A DNA stretch of 64,000 nt from Gluconacetobacter tumulisoli (GTDB lineage Bacteria; Pseudomonadota; Alphaproteobacteria; Acetobacterales; Acetobacteraceae). The notes below the pieces were generated by a model. That model saw only the letters and a program-made list of their open reading frames with translations, did not search any database and was not told where the DNA came from. The position numbers were made by a program, and so were the translations under genes. Shown one piece after another: positions 1-8,849 of this stretch (positions are counted from its first letter, which is position 1; each line of letters begins with the position of its first letter). The stretch lies in assembly GCF_014174155.1 (NCBI RefSeq), contig NZ_JABEQM010000007.1, positions 124,001 through 188,000 of the forward strand, in the 5' to 3' direction.

Positions 1-19
1 CAGGGACGGACATATACCC

Positions 20-1327
20 ATGACGGCACGGGCAGGACATACGCCGATCTTCGCGCTGGCGACCGGTGCCGGACGGGCGGCGATCGCGGTCATGCGCCTG
101 AGCGGGGCAGGCTGCGACGACATCCTGCGCAGCCTGTGCGGCGGGCTGCCTGCCCCCCGGCAGGCGTCGCTGCGCGGCCTGTGGCGTCGGGACGATCCCG
201 TCGCCCCCGTCCTGCTGGACCGGGCGCTGGTGCTGTGGTTCCCCGGTCCGCGCAGCTATACCGGCGAGGACAGCGCGGAACTGCATCTGCATGCCGGGCC
301 GGCGGTGATCGCGGCCGTGGCCGACGCCCTGGTGGCGCTGGGGGCGCGCCCGGCCGAACCGGGGGAGTTCACCCGCCGCGCCTTCGCCAACGGCCGGATG
401 GACCTGGTCGAGGCCGAAGGGATCGCCGACCTGATCGAAGCCGAGACCGAGGCCCAGCGGCGTCAGGCGCTGGACCAGTCGGACGGGATGCTGAGCCGCC
501 TGTATGACGGGTGGGCGGCGCGCCTGCGGGTTCTGCTGGCGCATCAGGAAGCGCTGATCGACTTCCCCGACGAGGATCTGCCGCCCGAGATCGAACGGGC
601 GCTGCTGGGCGATCTGGCCGCCCTGCGGCAGGAGATGCAGGCCCATCTGGATGATGGCGGGCGGGGGGAGAAGCTGCGCCGTGGCCTGACATTCGCGATC
701 GTCGGTGCGCCGAATGTCGGGAAATCGAGCCTGCTGAACGCGCTGGCCGAGCGCGAGGCCGCCATCGTGTCGTCCATCGCGGGAACGACGCGCGATGCGA
801 TCGAGGTGCGGGTGGTGCTGGGCGACGTGCCGGTGACCCTGATCGACACCGCCGGCCTGCGCGAGACGCATGACGAGATCGAAGCCGAGGGAGTACGGCG
901 GGCGCTGTTTCACGTGAAACACGCCGATTGCGTGATCGCGATGTTCGACGGCGATGCGCCGCCCGACGATGTGGCGGCAGGGGCGATCCTGATCCGCAAC
1001 AAGATCGACCTGGGGCCGGCGCCAGACGGCGCGATCGGGATCAGCGTGCATCACGGCCAGGGGATGGATATGTTGCGCGCCGCCCTGGCCGAGCGGGCAC
1101 GGGCATTGACCGCGGCATCGGCCGGCCCGCCGCTGACCCGGGCACGCCATCGCGCGGCGATCGAAGAAACCGCTTCCCATCTGGCCACCGCACTGGATAT
1201 GGACTGGCCCGAGATGCGCGGCGAGGACATGCGCCAAGCCATGCGGGCGCTGGGCCGCCTGACCGGCGCGGTCGGGGTCGAGGACCTGCTGGATACGGTC
1301 TTCGGCCAGTTCTGCATCGGCAAGTAG
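20..1327 (+). CDS. mnmE: tRNA uridine-5-carboxymethylaminomethyl(34) synthesis GTPase MnmE
   Basis: MnmE (TrmE) works with MnmG to install the cmnm5 group on wobble uridine 34 of certain tRNAs, using GTP hydrolysis and a methylene-tetrahydrofolate-derived carbon. Visible parts: an N-terminal folate-binding region with the [16 protein letters not shown] motif near residues 79-93; a G domain with P-loop GAPNVGKS (229-236), TTRD (257-260), DTAGL (276-280) and NKID (327-330); and the C-terminal FCIGK motif whose Cys is catalytic. At 435 aa the length is normal. The ATG at 20 directly precedes the conserved N-terminal strand. mnmG begins 17 bp after the stop, so the two are likely cotranscribed. 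The codons for residues 296-301 contain a perfect parS site. Confidence 0.97.
   Translation: MTARAGHTPIFALATGAGRAAIAVMRLSGAGCDDILRSLCGGLPAPRQASLRGLWRRDDPVAPVLLDRALVLWFPGPRSYTGEDSAELHLHAGPAVIAAVADALVALGARPAEPGEFTRRAFANGRMDLVEAEGIADLIEAETEAQRRQALDQSDGMLSRLYDGWAARLRVLLAHQEALIDFPDEDLPPEIERALLGDLAALRQEMQAHLDDGGRGEKLRRGLTFAIVGAPNVGKSSLLNALAEREAAIVSSIAGTTRDAIEVRVVLGDVPVTLIDTAGLRETHDEIEAEGVRRALFHVKHADCVIAMFDGDAPPDDVAAGAILIRNKIDLGPAPDGAIGISVHHGQGMDMLRAALAERARALTAASAGPPLTRARHRAAIEETASHLATALDMDWPEMRGEDMRQAMRALGRLTGAVGVEDLLDTVFGQFCIGK
906..921. promoter_or_regulatory. parS centromere site inside mnmE (perfect 16-mer)
   Basis: The 16 bases TGTTTCACGTGAAACA form a perfect palindrome identical to the canonical chromosomal parS consensus bound by ParB. 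The site lies in the mnmE coding region, where it encodes residues LFHVKH, about 3.7 kb upstream of parB. parS sites embedded in genes close to parAB and oriC are known from many bacteria. ParB would load here and slide on DNA as a CTP-dependent clamp. Confidence 0.9.
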
Positions 1328-1343
1328 GAAGGGGAATTCTCGG

Positions 1344-3206
1344 GTGAAGGGCGAGCACGACGTCATCGTCATCGGGGGCGGCCATGCGGGATGTGAGGCC
1401 GCCGCCGCCGCCGCGCGCTGCGGGGCACGGACGCTGCTGCTGACGCACCGGCTGGATACGATCGGCGCCATGTCCTGCAACCCGGCGATCGGCGGCATCG
1501 GCAAGGGCCACCTGGTGCGCGAGATCGATGCGCTGGACGGGCTGATGGGGCAGGCGGCCGACCGCGCCGGCATCCATTTCAAGCTGCTGAACCGCTCGAA
1601 AGGGCCGGCGGTGCACGGGCCGCGCGCCCAGGCCGACCGGTCGCTCTATCGCCAGGCCATCCGCGACCTTCTGGCCGAAACCCCGAACCTGGATATCGCG
1701 GAAGGGGCCGCCGGCGACCTGGTCCTGGATGCCGCCGGCCACGCGGCCGGCGTGGTGTGCGAGGACGGGCGGCATCTGCGCGCCGGCGCCGTGGTGCTGA
1801 CGGCGGGGACCTTCCTGCGCGGCGTGATCCATATCGGGCATGACAGCACCCCCGCCGGACGGGTTGGCGAGGCACCGGCCCAGGCCCTGGGCCAGCGGTT
1901 GCAGGCGCTGGGCCTGACGATGGGGCGGCTGAAGACCGGCACGCCCGCGCGCCTGGATCGCGCGACCATCGACTGGGACAATCTGGCCGAAGACCCGGGC
2001 GATGCGATGCCCGAACCGTTCAGCCGACTGACCGCCGCCATCACCAACCCGCAATTGTCATGCCGGATCACCGCCACCACGGCGCGCACGCATGAGCTGA
2101 TCCGCGCGCATCTGCATCTGTCGGCTGTCTATGGTGGAGCCATCGCGGGGCGGGGGCCGCGCTATTGCCCCTCGATCGAGGACAAGGTGGTCCGCTTCGC
2201 CGAACGCGACAGTCACCAGATCTTCCTGGAACCCGAGGCCCTGCCGGGCAATCCGGGCGGCGACCTGGTCTACCCGAACGGCATTTCCACCAGCCTGCCG
2301 GCCGACGTGCAGGCCGAGATGATCCGGTCCATCCCCGGGCTGGAACATTGCACCATCGTGCGTCCCGGCTATGCGGTGGAATATGATTTCGTCGACCCGC
2401 GCGAACTGACGCCAGGCCTGGAACTGGCCGCCCTGCCGCGCCTGTTCCTGGCGGGGCAGATCAACGGCACCACCGGCTATGAAGAAGCGGGCGCCCAGGG
2501 CCTGCTGGCGGGCATCAACGCGGCCCGGCGGGCCGGCGGGTCAGCCCCCGTCAGCATCGACCGGGGGGCAGCCTATATCGGCGTCATGATCGACGATCTG
2601 ACCACGCAGGGCGTTTCCGAACCCTATCGCATGTTTACCTCCCGCGCCGAATACCGGCTGAGCCTGCGTGCGGACAATGCCGACCTGCGCCTGACCGGAC
2701 GCGGGCTGGATTGGGGTTGCGTGGGGTCGACGCGCGCGCGTCTGTTCCAGGCCGACCGCGACGCGATCGACGGCGCGATGCGACGCGCGGGCGACGAGAG
2801 CTTCCTGCCGGACAGGTTGAACCAGGCCGGGGTCCCGGTGTCCGCCGACGGGCGGCGGCGCAGCCTGCTGGACGTCCTGGCCACGGCGGCGGCGCCTGAG
2901 GCCATCGACCGCATCGCCCCCTGGTTCGCCGACCTGCCGACGCGCGTCCGCTGCCATGTCGAAACCGAGGCCCGCTATAGCGGCTATCTGTCTCGCCAGG
3001 CGCGCGAGATCCGACAACTGGAGGCCGACACGCGCATCGTGCTGCCCCATGACCTCGATTATCGCCGCATCGGCGGGCTGAGCACCGAAATGCAGGAACG
3101 CCTGGCCGCCGCCCGTCCCGCCAGCTTCAGCGCGGCGCAGCGCATTCCCGGCGTCACGCCATCAGCGCTGGTGGCGCTGCTGTCGCACCTGCGGCAGGTA
3201 GCGTGA
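1344..3206 (+). CDS. mnmG: tRNA uridine-5-carboxymethylaminomethyl(34) synthesis enzyme MnmG
   Basis: MnmG (GidA) is the FAD/NADH partner of MnmE in wobble-uridine modification. The N-terminus has the dinucleotide-binding motif [14 protein letters not shown] (about residues 7-20), followed by [24 protein letters not shown]-type family sequence and the [16 protein letters not shown] motif near residue 372. The C-terminal helical domain contains the [10 protein letters not shown] stretch expected for MnmE and tRNA contact. Length 620 aa is typical. The start is GTG at 1344, preceded by AAGGGG. The stop overlaps the start of rsmG, so mnmE-mnmG-rsmG look translationally linked. Confidence 0.97.
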   Translation: MKGEHDVIVIGGGHAGCEAAAAAARCGARTLLLTHRLDTIGAMSCNPAIGGIGKGHLVREIDALDGLMGQAADRAGIHFKLLNRSKGPAVHGPRAQADRSLYRQAIRDLLAETPNLDIAEGAAGDLVLDAAGHAAGVVCEDGRHLRAGAVVLTAGTFLRGVIHIGHDSTPAGRVGEAPAQALGQRLQALGLTMGRLKTGTPARLDRATIDWDNLAEDPGDAMPEPFSRLTAAITNPQLSCRITATTARTHELIRAHLHLSAVYGGAIAGRGPRYCPSIEDKVVRFAERDSHQIFLEPEALPGNPGGDLVYPNGISTSLPADVQAEMIRSIPGLEHCTIVRPGYAVEYDFVDPRELTPGLELAALPRLFLAGQINGTTGYEEAGAQGLLAGINAARRAGGSAPVSIDRGAAYIGVMIDDLTTQGVSEPYRMFTSRAEYRLSLRADNADLRLTGRGLDWGCVGSTRARLFQADRDAIDGAMRRAGDESFLPDRLNQAGVPVSADGRRRSLLDVLATAAAPEAIDRIAPWFADLPTRVRCHVETEARYSGYLSRQAREIRQLEADTRIVLPHDLDYRRIGGLSTEMQERLAAARPASFSAAQRIPGVTPSALVALLSHLRQVA

Positions 3207-3844
3207 TGTTTCACGTGAAACCGAACGCGGGGGACGATGCCATGCTGTCGCCCGACCTGCGCCGGCGGCTGGATCTGTTCGCCGAGATCCTGACCCGCTG
3301 GAACGGACGGATCAACCTGGTGTCGCCGCGCGACCTGCCGCATCTGTGGGACCGCCACATCGCCGACAGCCTGCAACTGGCCAGCCTGATTCCGCCGGGG
3401 GTCCGGCTGGCGGACATGGGATCGGGCGGCGGCTTCCCTGGCCTGATCATCGCCATGGCGACCGAGGCCGAGGTGACCCTGATCGAATCCGATGTCCGCA
3501 AGGCCGCCTTCCTGCGTGAGGCCGCCCGGGTGGCAGGCGTGCGCGTGACCGTCGTCGCCCAACGGATCGAACGCGCGGACATCGCGCCGGTGCAGGTCGT
3601 CACCGCCCGTGCGCTGGCCGCCCTGCCGCAATTGCTGGACTGGGCCACCCGTTTTCTGGTCCCGGATGGATTTTGTCTGTTCCTGAAGGGCAGAAACGTC
3701 GAGGATGAGTTGACCTCGGCCGCTGCCGGCTGGCACATGGCCGTATCCCGATTACCAAGCCGCACCAACGCGGACGGTACCATACTCAGATTGGGCGATA
3801 TCAGGCGTGTCAGACACTCAGAAGAACGTGCAGCGGGTCCATGA
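3203..3844 (+). CDS. rsmG: 16S rRNA (guanine(527)-N7)-methyltransferase RsmG
   Basis: RsmG (GidB) methylates N7 of G527 in 16S rRNA using S-adenosylmethionine. The SAM-binding loop [10 protein letters not shown] is at residues 71-80, preceded by the family motif [22 protein letters not shown] (38-59). The start is GTG 3203 or the adjacent ATG 3206; both overlap the mnmG stop. An internal ATG at 3242 would also leave the conserved core intact. The first codons read FHVK because a parS-like site is written into them. The 3' end overlaps parA by 38 bp, suggesting coupled translation into the parAB pair. Confidence 0.95.
   Translation: MMFHVKPNAGDDAMLSPDLRRRLDLFAEILTRWNGRINLVSPRDLPHLWDRHIADSLQLASLIPPGVRLADMGSGGGFPGLIIAMATEAEVTLIESDVRKAAFLREAARVAGVRVTVVAQRIERADIAPVQVVTARALAALPQLLDWATRFLVPDGFCLFLKGRNVEDELTSAAAGWHMAVSRLPSRTNADGTILRLGDIRRVRHSEERAAGP
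3207..3222. promoter_or_regulatory. parS-like site at the start of rsmG (15/16)
   Basis: TGTTTCACGTGAAACC matches the 16-bp parS consensus at 15 positions, differing only in the last base. It covers codons 2-7 of rsmG, about 600 bp upstream of parA. With the perfect copy at 906 it gives two ParB loading sites within 2.3 kb, a usual arrangement near the origin. Confidence 0.85.
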
Positions 3845-4652
3845 CGCCGTGCGCGCTCCTCGTATTCTTGCCCTCGCGAACCAGAAAGGCGGCGTCGGCA
3901 AGACCACGACGGCGATCAACCTGGCCGCCGGACTGGCGGAGCAGGGATTTTCGGTCCTGCTGATCGACATCGATCCGCAGGGCAATGCCTCCACCGGGCT
4001 GGGTGTCGGCTATGACGCCCGCCGCCTGGGCACCTATGCCCTGCTGATGGACGAGACCGGGCCGGACGAGCTGATCCAGGCCACCGAAATTCCGAACCTG
4101 TCGATCATCGCGGCGGATACCGAACTGGCTGGCGCGGAACTGGAACTGGTCATGCAGGACCGGCGGGAATTCCGGCTGCGCGACGCCATCGCGCGGGCCG
4201 GGCAGGGATTCGATCTGATCCTGATCGACTGCCCGCCCAGCCTGGGCCTGCTGACCCTGAACGCCCTGGTGGCGGCCGATGGGGTCATCGTGCCCCTGCA
4301 ATGCGAATTCTTCGCGCTGGAAGGCATCAGCCAACTGGTGCGAACGGTCGATCGCGTGCGCCGCGCCTTCAATTCCAGCCTGCATGTCGCAGGCATCGTG
4401 CTGACCATGTACGACCGGCGAAACAACCTGTCGGAACTGGTGGCCGCCGACGCGCGCGGCTTCTTCGGTGATCAGGTGATGGACACCCTGATCCCGCGCA
4501 ATATCCGCATTTCCGAGGCCCAGAGCCATGGTCGCCCGGCCATGACCTACGACCCGAAATCCAGCGGTGCGATGGCCTATCAGGCCATGGCCGAAGAGGT
4601 GATGGCCCGGATGGGCGTCAGCAAACCCAAACGGAAGGCCGCACGGGCATGA
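3807..4652 (+). CDS. parA: Chromosome partitioning ATPase ParA
   Basis: ParA is the deviant-Walker ATPase that binds nucleoid DNA as an ATP dimer and moves ParB-parS complexes for origin segregation. The deviant Walker A KGGVGKTT is at residues 27-34. [13 protein letters not shown] (Walker A') and the [17 protein letters not shown] Walker B region follow. At 281 aa it is the usual chromosomal Soj/ParA length, with no DNA-binding N-terminal extension as seen in plasmid types. The GTG start at 3807 lies inside the end of rsmG; GTG 3828 is an alternative. The stop overlaps parB in an ATGA arrangement. Confidence 0.96.
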   Translation: MSDTQKNVQRVHDAVRAPRILALANQKGGVGKTTTAINLAAGLAEQGFSVLLIDIDPQGNASTGLGVGYDARRLGTYALLMDETGPDELIQATEIPNLSIIAADTELAGAELELVMQDRREFRLRDAIARAGQGFDLILIDCPPSLGLLTLNALVAADGVIVPLQCEFFALEGISQLVRTVDRVRRAFNSSLHVAGIVLTMYDRRNNLSELVAADARGFFGDQVMDTLIPRNIRISEAQSHGRPAMTYDPKSSGAMAYQAMAEEVMARMGVSKPKRKAARA

Positions 4653-5536
4653 GCACGAAGAAGGATCAGGCCCGTCCGCGCCTGGGCCGGGGCTTGGCGG
4701 CGCTGCTGGGCGACCAGGCACCCGCGATCGCCAGCGTGTCGGGCAAGGCGACCGGGGACCGGGGCGGCACCCTGCCTGTCGACCTTCTGGAACCCGGCCC
4801 CTTCCAGCCGCGCCAGGCGATGGAACCCGAGGCCCTGAACGAACTGGCGGATTCGATCCGCACGCGCGGCATCCTGCAACCGATCCTGGTCCGCCCGCAC
4901 CCCGAACGCGAAAACGTCTTCCAGATCATCGCCGGCGAACGGCGCTGGCGCGCGGCGCAGATGGCCGCGCTGCACGAGGTTCCGGTGCATATCCGCGCGC
5001 TGGATGACGGCGACGCGATGGCCGCCGCCCTGGTCGAGAACCTGCAACGCGCCGACCTGAACGCGATCGAGGAAGCCGAGGGCCTGCAGCGGCTGCTGCA
5101 GGATTATCGCCTAACGCAGGAAGAACTGGCCGGCGCACTGGGTAAGTCGCGGTCCCATGTCGCCAACATGGTCCGGTTGCTGAACCTGCCAGGGGCCGTG
5201 CGCAGCGCCCTGCGCAACGGCGACCTGACCGCGGGCCACGCCCGCGCGCTGCTGGCCCATCCCGACCCCGTGGCGGCGCTGAAGATCGTCCTGGACCAGG
5301 GGCTGAACGTCCGCCAGACCGAGGCCCTGATCCAGAAATCCGCCCGTCAGCCGCAAAAGGCCGCACCCGCCGCCGCCGAGCGCAAGGACCCTGAAATCCA
5401 GGTGCTGGAGCGTGACCTGTCGGCCCGGCTGGGCCTGAAGGTGCAGATCGCGTTCGACGGGAAGGGGGGATCGATCCGCATCCTCTATCATTCGCTGGAT
5501 CAGTTCGATGCGGTACTGTCCCGCCTGAACGGATGA
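4649..5536 (+). CDS. parB: Chromosome partitioning protein ParB
   Basis: ParB is the parS-binding CTPase clamp that nucleates the segregation complex. The N-terminus has the [13 protein letters not shown] ParA-interaction motif (residues 9-21). The CTP-binding region includes GERRWRAAQ (96-104) and ENLQRADLN. The helix-turn-helix that reads parS is around 154-180 ([21 protein letters not shown]), and a C-terminal dimerisation domain ends at 295. It shares four bases with parA. Its target is available twice upstream (906 and 3207), so centromere and proteins form a complete local system. Confidence 0.96.
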   Translation: MSTKKDQARPRLGRGLAALLGDQAPAIASVSGKATGDRGGTLPVDLLEPGPFQPRQAMEPEALNELADSIRTRGILQPILVRPHPERENVFQIIAGERRWRAAQMAALHEVPVHIRALDDGDAMAAALVENLQRADLNAIEEAEGLQRLLQDYRLTQEELAGALGKSRSHVANMVRLLNLPGAVRSALRNGDLTAGHARALLAHPDPVAALKIVLDQGLNVRQTEALIQKSARQPQKAAPAAAERKDPEIQVLERDLSARLGLKVQIAFDGKGGSIRILYHSLDQFDAVLSRLNG

Positions 5537-5577
5537 CGGGCCATCGGGAAACGGGGGATTTTTTTCAATAAACCCCC

Positions 5578-5606
5578 TTGCCCTCCCCGTGGTGCGCTGT
5601 TAGAAG
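5578..5606 (+). promoter_or_regulatory. Sigma-70-like promoter of tRNA-Lys
   Basis: A -35 element TTGCCC (5578-5583) and a -10 element TAGAAG (5601-5606) are separated by exactly 17 bp. They are followed by a GC-rich discriminator (GCGCG) typical of stable RNA promoters under stringent control. The tRNA begins 27 bp after the -10. This is inferred from spacing and match only. Confidence 0.45.
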
Positions 5607-5633
5607 CGCGTCACCCGAAAGGGCCAACTCCAT

Positions 5634-5709
<76 letters not shown>

Positions 5710-5802
5710 TGGAGCCTCCCCCATAATTCGTTTTTCGATCGTACCGCCGCAGCGGCAGAACGATTCATCGATCGAAGGGTGCAGGCGCGTTCTTCCACCC
5801 CC

Positions 5803-5961
5803 TCAATACGTGCCGCGTCGTTCCCTCTCCATCCGGTCATTTTCCAGCCGGAGTTTGCGTGCGCGCTCTGTGGCTTCGTCCGCCCGGGCCTGCAGCCATC
5901 TCGTAACGGGCTTCAGCGAACACAGCGCGATCAGGAACAGTCCCAGCCCCAGAAAAAACAT
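5803..5961 (-). CDS. Small single-pass membrane protein, unknown
   Basis: A 52-residue reading frame starts with a hydrophobic helix (MFFLGLGLFLIALCSL). It continues as a charged, probably coiled-coil segment rich in Arg, Glu and Ala. The frame is open upstream to 6057, but the internal ATG at 5961 puts the membrane segment at the N-terminus. I do not recognise a family. No strong ribosome-binding site is visible, so this is a plausible but unproven gene lying convergent to tRNA-Lys. Confidence 0.35.
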   Translation of the reverse strand: MFFLGLGLFLIALCSLKPVTRWLQARADEATERARKLRLENDRMERERRGTY

Positions 5962-6107
5962 CCGCACCCGTTTCCCATCTCGTGGATCCGCGAAAATTCT
6001 TATCCGGCCCTGCGTCCGCTGTCGATTGCGGCATGCATGCTGCGGGGCGGATCGCAAGGGGCGGCACGGCAGCAGACGCGATAGCCTATCCGGCAGGCCA
6101 GGCGGCC

Positions 6108-6545
6108 TTATCGCCGGATGTCGCTTCCGGTGCGCTGGCCAAAAGCCAGGGCGAAGCGGCCCGGCCCTGTGGCGGCCAGCGCCAACAGGCCGCCGATAAT
6201 GCTGATATTCTTGTAGAAATGGATCATGTTGTCATAGCGCAGCATGCCGGACATGTTCCAGAATGGATGACCGATCAGGCCGGTAATCAGCGTGTAGGCC
6301 GCCAGGATCAGGGCCAGCGGCGTGGTCAGCACCCCCGCCACGATGGCCAGCCCGATCCCCAGTTCCGTCACAGTCGCAAGAACCGCCGCCAGTTCCGGAA
6401 ACGGGGCATGGGTCTGCGCCATATAGGCGACGGCGCCGCCGAAATCGCTCAGCTTTCCCCAGCCCATCACCAGGAACAATGTTGCCAGAAGGAGACGGGC
6501 GGTCAAAAGAAGCGCGTCGCGGGAAAATGCGTTTATCGTGAACAT
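6108..6545 (-). CDS. DoxX family membrane protein
   Basis: A 145-aa integral membrane protein with four hydrophobic helices. It carries the DoxX-type signature LLLATLFLVMGWGKLSDFGGA near the N-terminus, and GHPFWNMSGMLRYDNMIHFYKNISIIGGLLALA in the second half, as in YphA/DoxX proteins. DoxX proteins act in quinone- or redox-linked membrane functions; the substrate here is unknown. ATG 6545 is chosen because upstream codons are not conserved-looking. It is divergent from the LysR remnant at 6.8-7.2 kb, which was possibly once its regulator. Confidence 0.85.
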   Translation of the reverse strand: MFTINAFSRDALLLTARLLLATLFLVMGWGKLSDFGGAVAYMAQTHAPFPELAAVLATVTELGIGLAIVAGVLTTPLALILAAYTLITGLIGHPFWNMSGMLRYDNMIHFYKNISIIGGLLALAATGPGRFALAFGQRTGSDIRR

Positions 6546-6652
6546 GGCAGAGGCTTTCCGGTTTCTATGTTCTGCGGACCGGGGAGCCTCGCACCTGCTG
6601 CGATCATCGCCGGCCTGTCTGTTCGAAACCGTATCGTCCTGCCTGTCCTGGA

Positions 6653-6681
6653 TAAATAGAAACAATATAAACTGTTTATTT
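6653..6681. promoter_or_regulatory. AT-rich imperfect dyad between doxX and LysR remnant
   Basis: The arms AAATAGAAACA and TGTTTATTT flank an 8-bp AT-rich centre, in a local AT-rich island within GC-rich surroundings. Position (about 110 bp upstream of doxX) and composition fit a LysR-type operator or promoter for doxX. The cognate regulator next door is degenerate, so function is speculative. Confidence 0.3.
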
Positions 6682-6740
6682 CCATTTTTTATCTACAGGT
6701 CGAAACGGGCGCAGCCGTAGGCAAACCCTTGCCCCACCCG

Positions 6741-6810
6741 TTTGGAAAACCGGGACACGAACGGGATGCAAGGGCCGAGGCCCTTGCCGGGTTCGGGCAG
6801 CGCCCGACCT
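6741..6810. repeat. Family A hairpin repeat, partial copy
   Basis: It contains the hairpin GCAAGGGCCGAGGCCCTTGC (6768-6787) followed by the terminal hairpin TTCGGGCAGCGCCCGACC (about 6792-6809). Both modules recur at ten other places in the window. It abuts the 5' end of the truncated LysR remnant. Confidence 0.75.
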
Positions 6811-6826
6811 TACGAGGCAATCGCCC

Positions 6827-7159
6827 CGTGCGCCCTGATCTACACCCAAGGCCGGGCCACCACCTGGACATTCCGGCAGGGACGCGCGTCTGCCCGTTGA
6901 CGCTGCACGGGCGCCTGCGCCTCGGCGCCGCCGAGGGTATCCAGGCCGCGCCCCTGGCCGACCTGGGACTGACCATCGCCTCCGACTGGATATTCCGCGC
7001 CAGAACTGGCAAATGGCCGCGTCCCGCGCGTGCTGGAGGACTGGGCGCTGCCGGCGATCGACCTGTGGGCGGTCTTTCCCGGGGCCCACCCGACCCGCGC
7101 GAAAGCCCGTGCCTTTATGGAATTCGTCAACACTCTTCTGGCAACGTCCCAGACCACAC
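6827..7159 (+). pseudogene. LysR-family transcriptional regulator, C-terminal remnant
   Basis: Three frames in succession give pieces of a LysR effector domain. First comes CALIYTQGRATTWTFRQGR, ending at a TGA at 6898. Next is LTLHGRLRLGAAEGIQAAP followed by LADLGLTIASDWIF. Last, after a one-base shift near 7000, is RVLEDWALPAIDLWAVFPGA and AKARAFMEFVNTLL. Together these match the last 110 or so residues of a regulator about 300 aa long. The N-terminal helix-turn-helix is missing; the remnant starts just after a family A repeat. The last frame has lost its stop and runs into the M20 peptidase gene. The fragment is divergent from doxX. Confidence 0.65.
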
Positions 7160-7236
7160 CTGTCGGGTGGACGGCGTCACTGGCGCACATCACCCAAATG
7201 ACGTTACTCTGGCGCATTGGACAGGAGAGCGTTTCG

Positions 7237-8640
7237 ATGCGGATAGCGATAACCGCCATGGCAATGGCGGCCACGATGACAGCGACGATGGCGGGCGCCG
7301 CCCATGCGGCCCCCGTGGAACATCCCCAGGCCGACAGCCAGGCGCTCGACCTCGCGGAAAAGGCCATCGCGCTGCGGTCGGTCATCGGACCCGGCAACCA
7401 GACGCCCCAGGTCGCGACGCTCTACAAGGCGGCGCTGGTCGCGGGCGGCTTTTCCGATCAAAATATCACGATCACGCCCGTCGACGACACGGCCTACCTG
7501 ATCGCGCGCTGGCCCGGAAGCGATCCGTCGCTGAAGCCGCTGGTCATTTCGGGGCACATGGACGTGGTCGAAGCCAAGCCGTCCGACTGGCAGCGCGATC
7601 CGTTCAAGCCGGTGGTCGAAAACGGCTACCTGTTCGGCCGGGGCGCGACGGACATGAAGCTGGACGGCACGCTGGCCATCGCCGCGCTGAACGAGCTGAG
7701 ACGGGAGGGATACAAGCCCCGCCGCGATATCATCATCGAATTCTCGGGCGACGAGGAAACGACGATGAAGACCAGCGCGATCATCGCCGGCAAGCTGTCG
7801 AATGCCGACCTCGTGCTCAACATCGACGGCGGCGGCGGCGTCCTGGACGAACATACCGGCAAGCCCGATTACTTCACCTGGAAGGGCGCCGAAAAGAGCT
7901 ACGCCGATTTTGAAATGACAGTCACCAATCCGGGGGGCCATTCGTCGGAACCGCGTGCCGAAAACGCGATCGACCAGCTGGCCGCCGCGCTGTTGCGGAT
8001 CCAGCATTATCAGTTCAAGCCCGAACTGAACGACCTGACCCGCAGCTATTTCCTGAACGCCGCGAAATGGGAGCCCGGGAAAATCGGCATCGCGATGCGC
8101 GCCTTTGCCGCGAATCCCGCCGACAGGAAGGCTATCGCCACCCTGACCGCCGACCCGTCCATGATCGGCAAGATCGGCACGACCTGCGTGGTGACCATGA
8201 TCAATGGCGGCCACGCGCTCAATGCCCTGCCGCAACGCGCGACCGCCAATATCAATTGCCGCATCTTCCCCGGCCATCCTCGTGCCGCCATCATGGCGGA
8301 ACTGGAAAAGGTCGCCGCCGATCCGAACGTACATTTCGCCGACGTCACCACGGGTTCGGTGGCCACCGACGCCTCGCCCATGCGCCAGGACCTCATCTCG
8401 GCCGTGGACAAGGCGATGAACGAGACCTATCCCGGGGTTCCGGTGTTTCCCAGCATGTCGTCGGGCGCCAGCGACAGCATGTGGTTTCGCAATGCCCACG
8501 TGCCCAGCTATGGCGTGAGCGCGCTCTTCATCAAGGAATCCGAGAATTTCAGCCATGGCCTGAACGAGCGCACGCCCATCGCCGGTATTCCGCTGGCGAT
8601 CGATTATTACCTGTCGCTGTTCACCAGCCTGTCGCACTAG
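7237..8640 (+). CDS. M20/M25/M40 family metallopeptidase, exported
   Basis: A zinc amidohydrolase/peptidase of the M20 family, 467 aa, with a Sec signal peptide (MRIAITAMAMAATMTATMAGAAHAA). Metal-binding motifs are present in order: SGHMDVV (about residue 104), GRGATDMKL (about 134) and GDEETTM (about 171). The dimerisation domain contains TNPGGHSSEPRAENAID, and the last ligand region is NFSHGLNE near the end. The ATG at 7237 has an AGGAG upstream at good spacing; longer in-frame starts would only add LysR debris. Substrate unknown; periplasmic dipeptide or N-acyl amino acid hydrolysis is plausible. A second exported metallopeptidase follows. Confidence 0.88.
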   Translation: MRIAITAMAMAATMTATMAGAAHAAPVEHPQADSQALDLAEKAIALRSVIGPGNQTPQVATLYKAALVAGGFSDQNITITPVDDTAYLIARWPGSDPSLKPLVISGHMDVVEAKPSDWQRDPFKPVVENGYLFGRGATDMKLDGTLAIAALNELRREGYKPRRDIIIEFSGDEETTMKTSAIIAGKLSNADLVLNIDGGGGVLDEHTGKPDYFTWKGAEKSYADFEMTVTNPGGHSSEPRAENAIDQLAAALLRIQHYQFKPELNDLTRSYFLNAAKWEPGKIGIAMRAFAANPADRKAIATLTADPSMIGKIGTTCVVTMINGGHALNALPQRATANINCRIFPGHPRAAIMAELEKVAADPNVHFADVTTGSVATDASPMRQDLISAVDKAMNETYPGVPVFPSMSSGASDSMWFRNAHVPSYGVSALFIKESENFSHGLNERTPIAGIPLAIDYYLSLFTSLSH

Positions 8641-8644
8641 GAAC

Positions 8645-8780
8645 CCAAGGGGGCCGCGGCCCCCAGGTCGGGCTTTGCCCGAACCCACCAGGGCCGGAGG
8701 CCCTGGACCCCGATCCTGAATCAGCGGATTGGTTTCCAAAGGCCCCTGGCCTTTGGCGGGTTCGGGCAGTGCCCGACCTT
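8645..8780. repeat. Family A hairpin repeat, full copy
   Basis: This is the most complete copy. Terminal module AGGTCGGGC-TTT-GCCCGAACC starts at 8664. It is followed by hairpin CCAGGGCCGGAGGCCCTGG, a spacer GACCCCGATC, hairpin CCAAAGGCCCCTGGCCTTTGG, and the closing module TTCGGGCAGTGCCCGACC. The two ends are inverted copies of each other over about 22 bp. It lies in the 3' region of the M20 gene and may also stop transcription. Confidence 0.8.
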
Positions 8781-8849
8781 AAAAAAATCCTCATCAGATC
8801 ATTCAAAGCCCGGCGCACGCGCCATACGCCCTGACCGGAGATGCATTCC

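Noticed and set aside
1041-2054. 337-codon minus-strand frame across mnmE and mnmG
   Set aside because: It overlaps two certain genes and its translation is Arg/Gly/Ala-rich without motifs, typical of antisense frames here.
5550-5580. Terminator after parB (GGGGG...CCCCC with a T-run in the loop)
   Set aside because: The stem is only five pairs with a 14- to 15-base loop and the T-run is inside the loop, so it is not a convincing intrinsic terminator.
7030-7236. Longer start for the M20 peptidase
   Set aside because: The extra residues are the LysR remnant; ATG 7237 has both ribosome-binding site and signal peptide.
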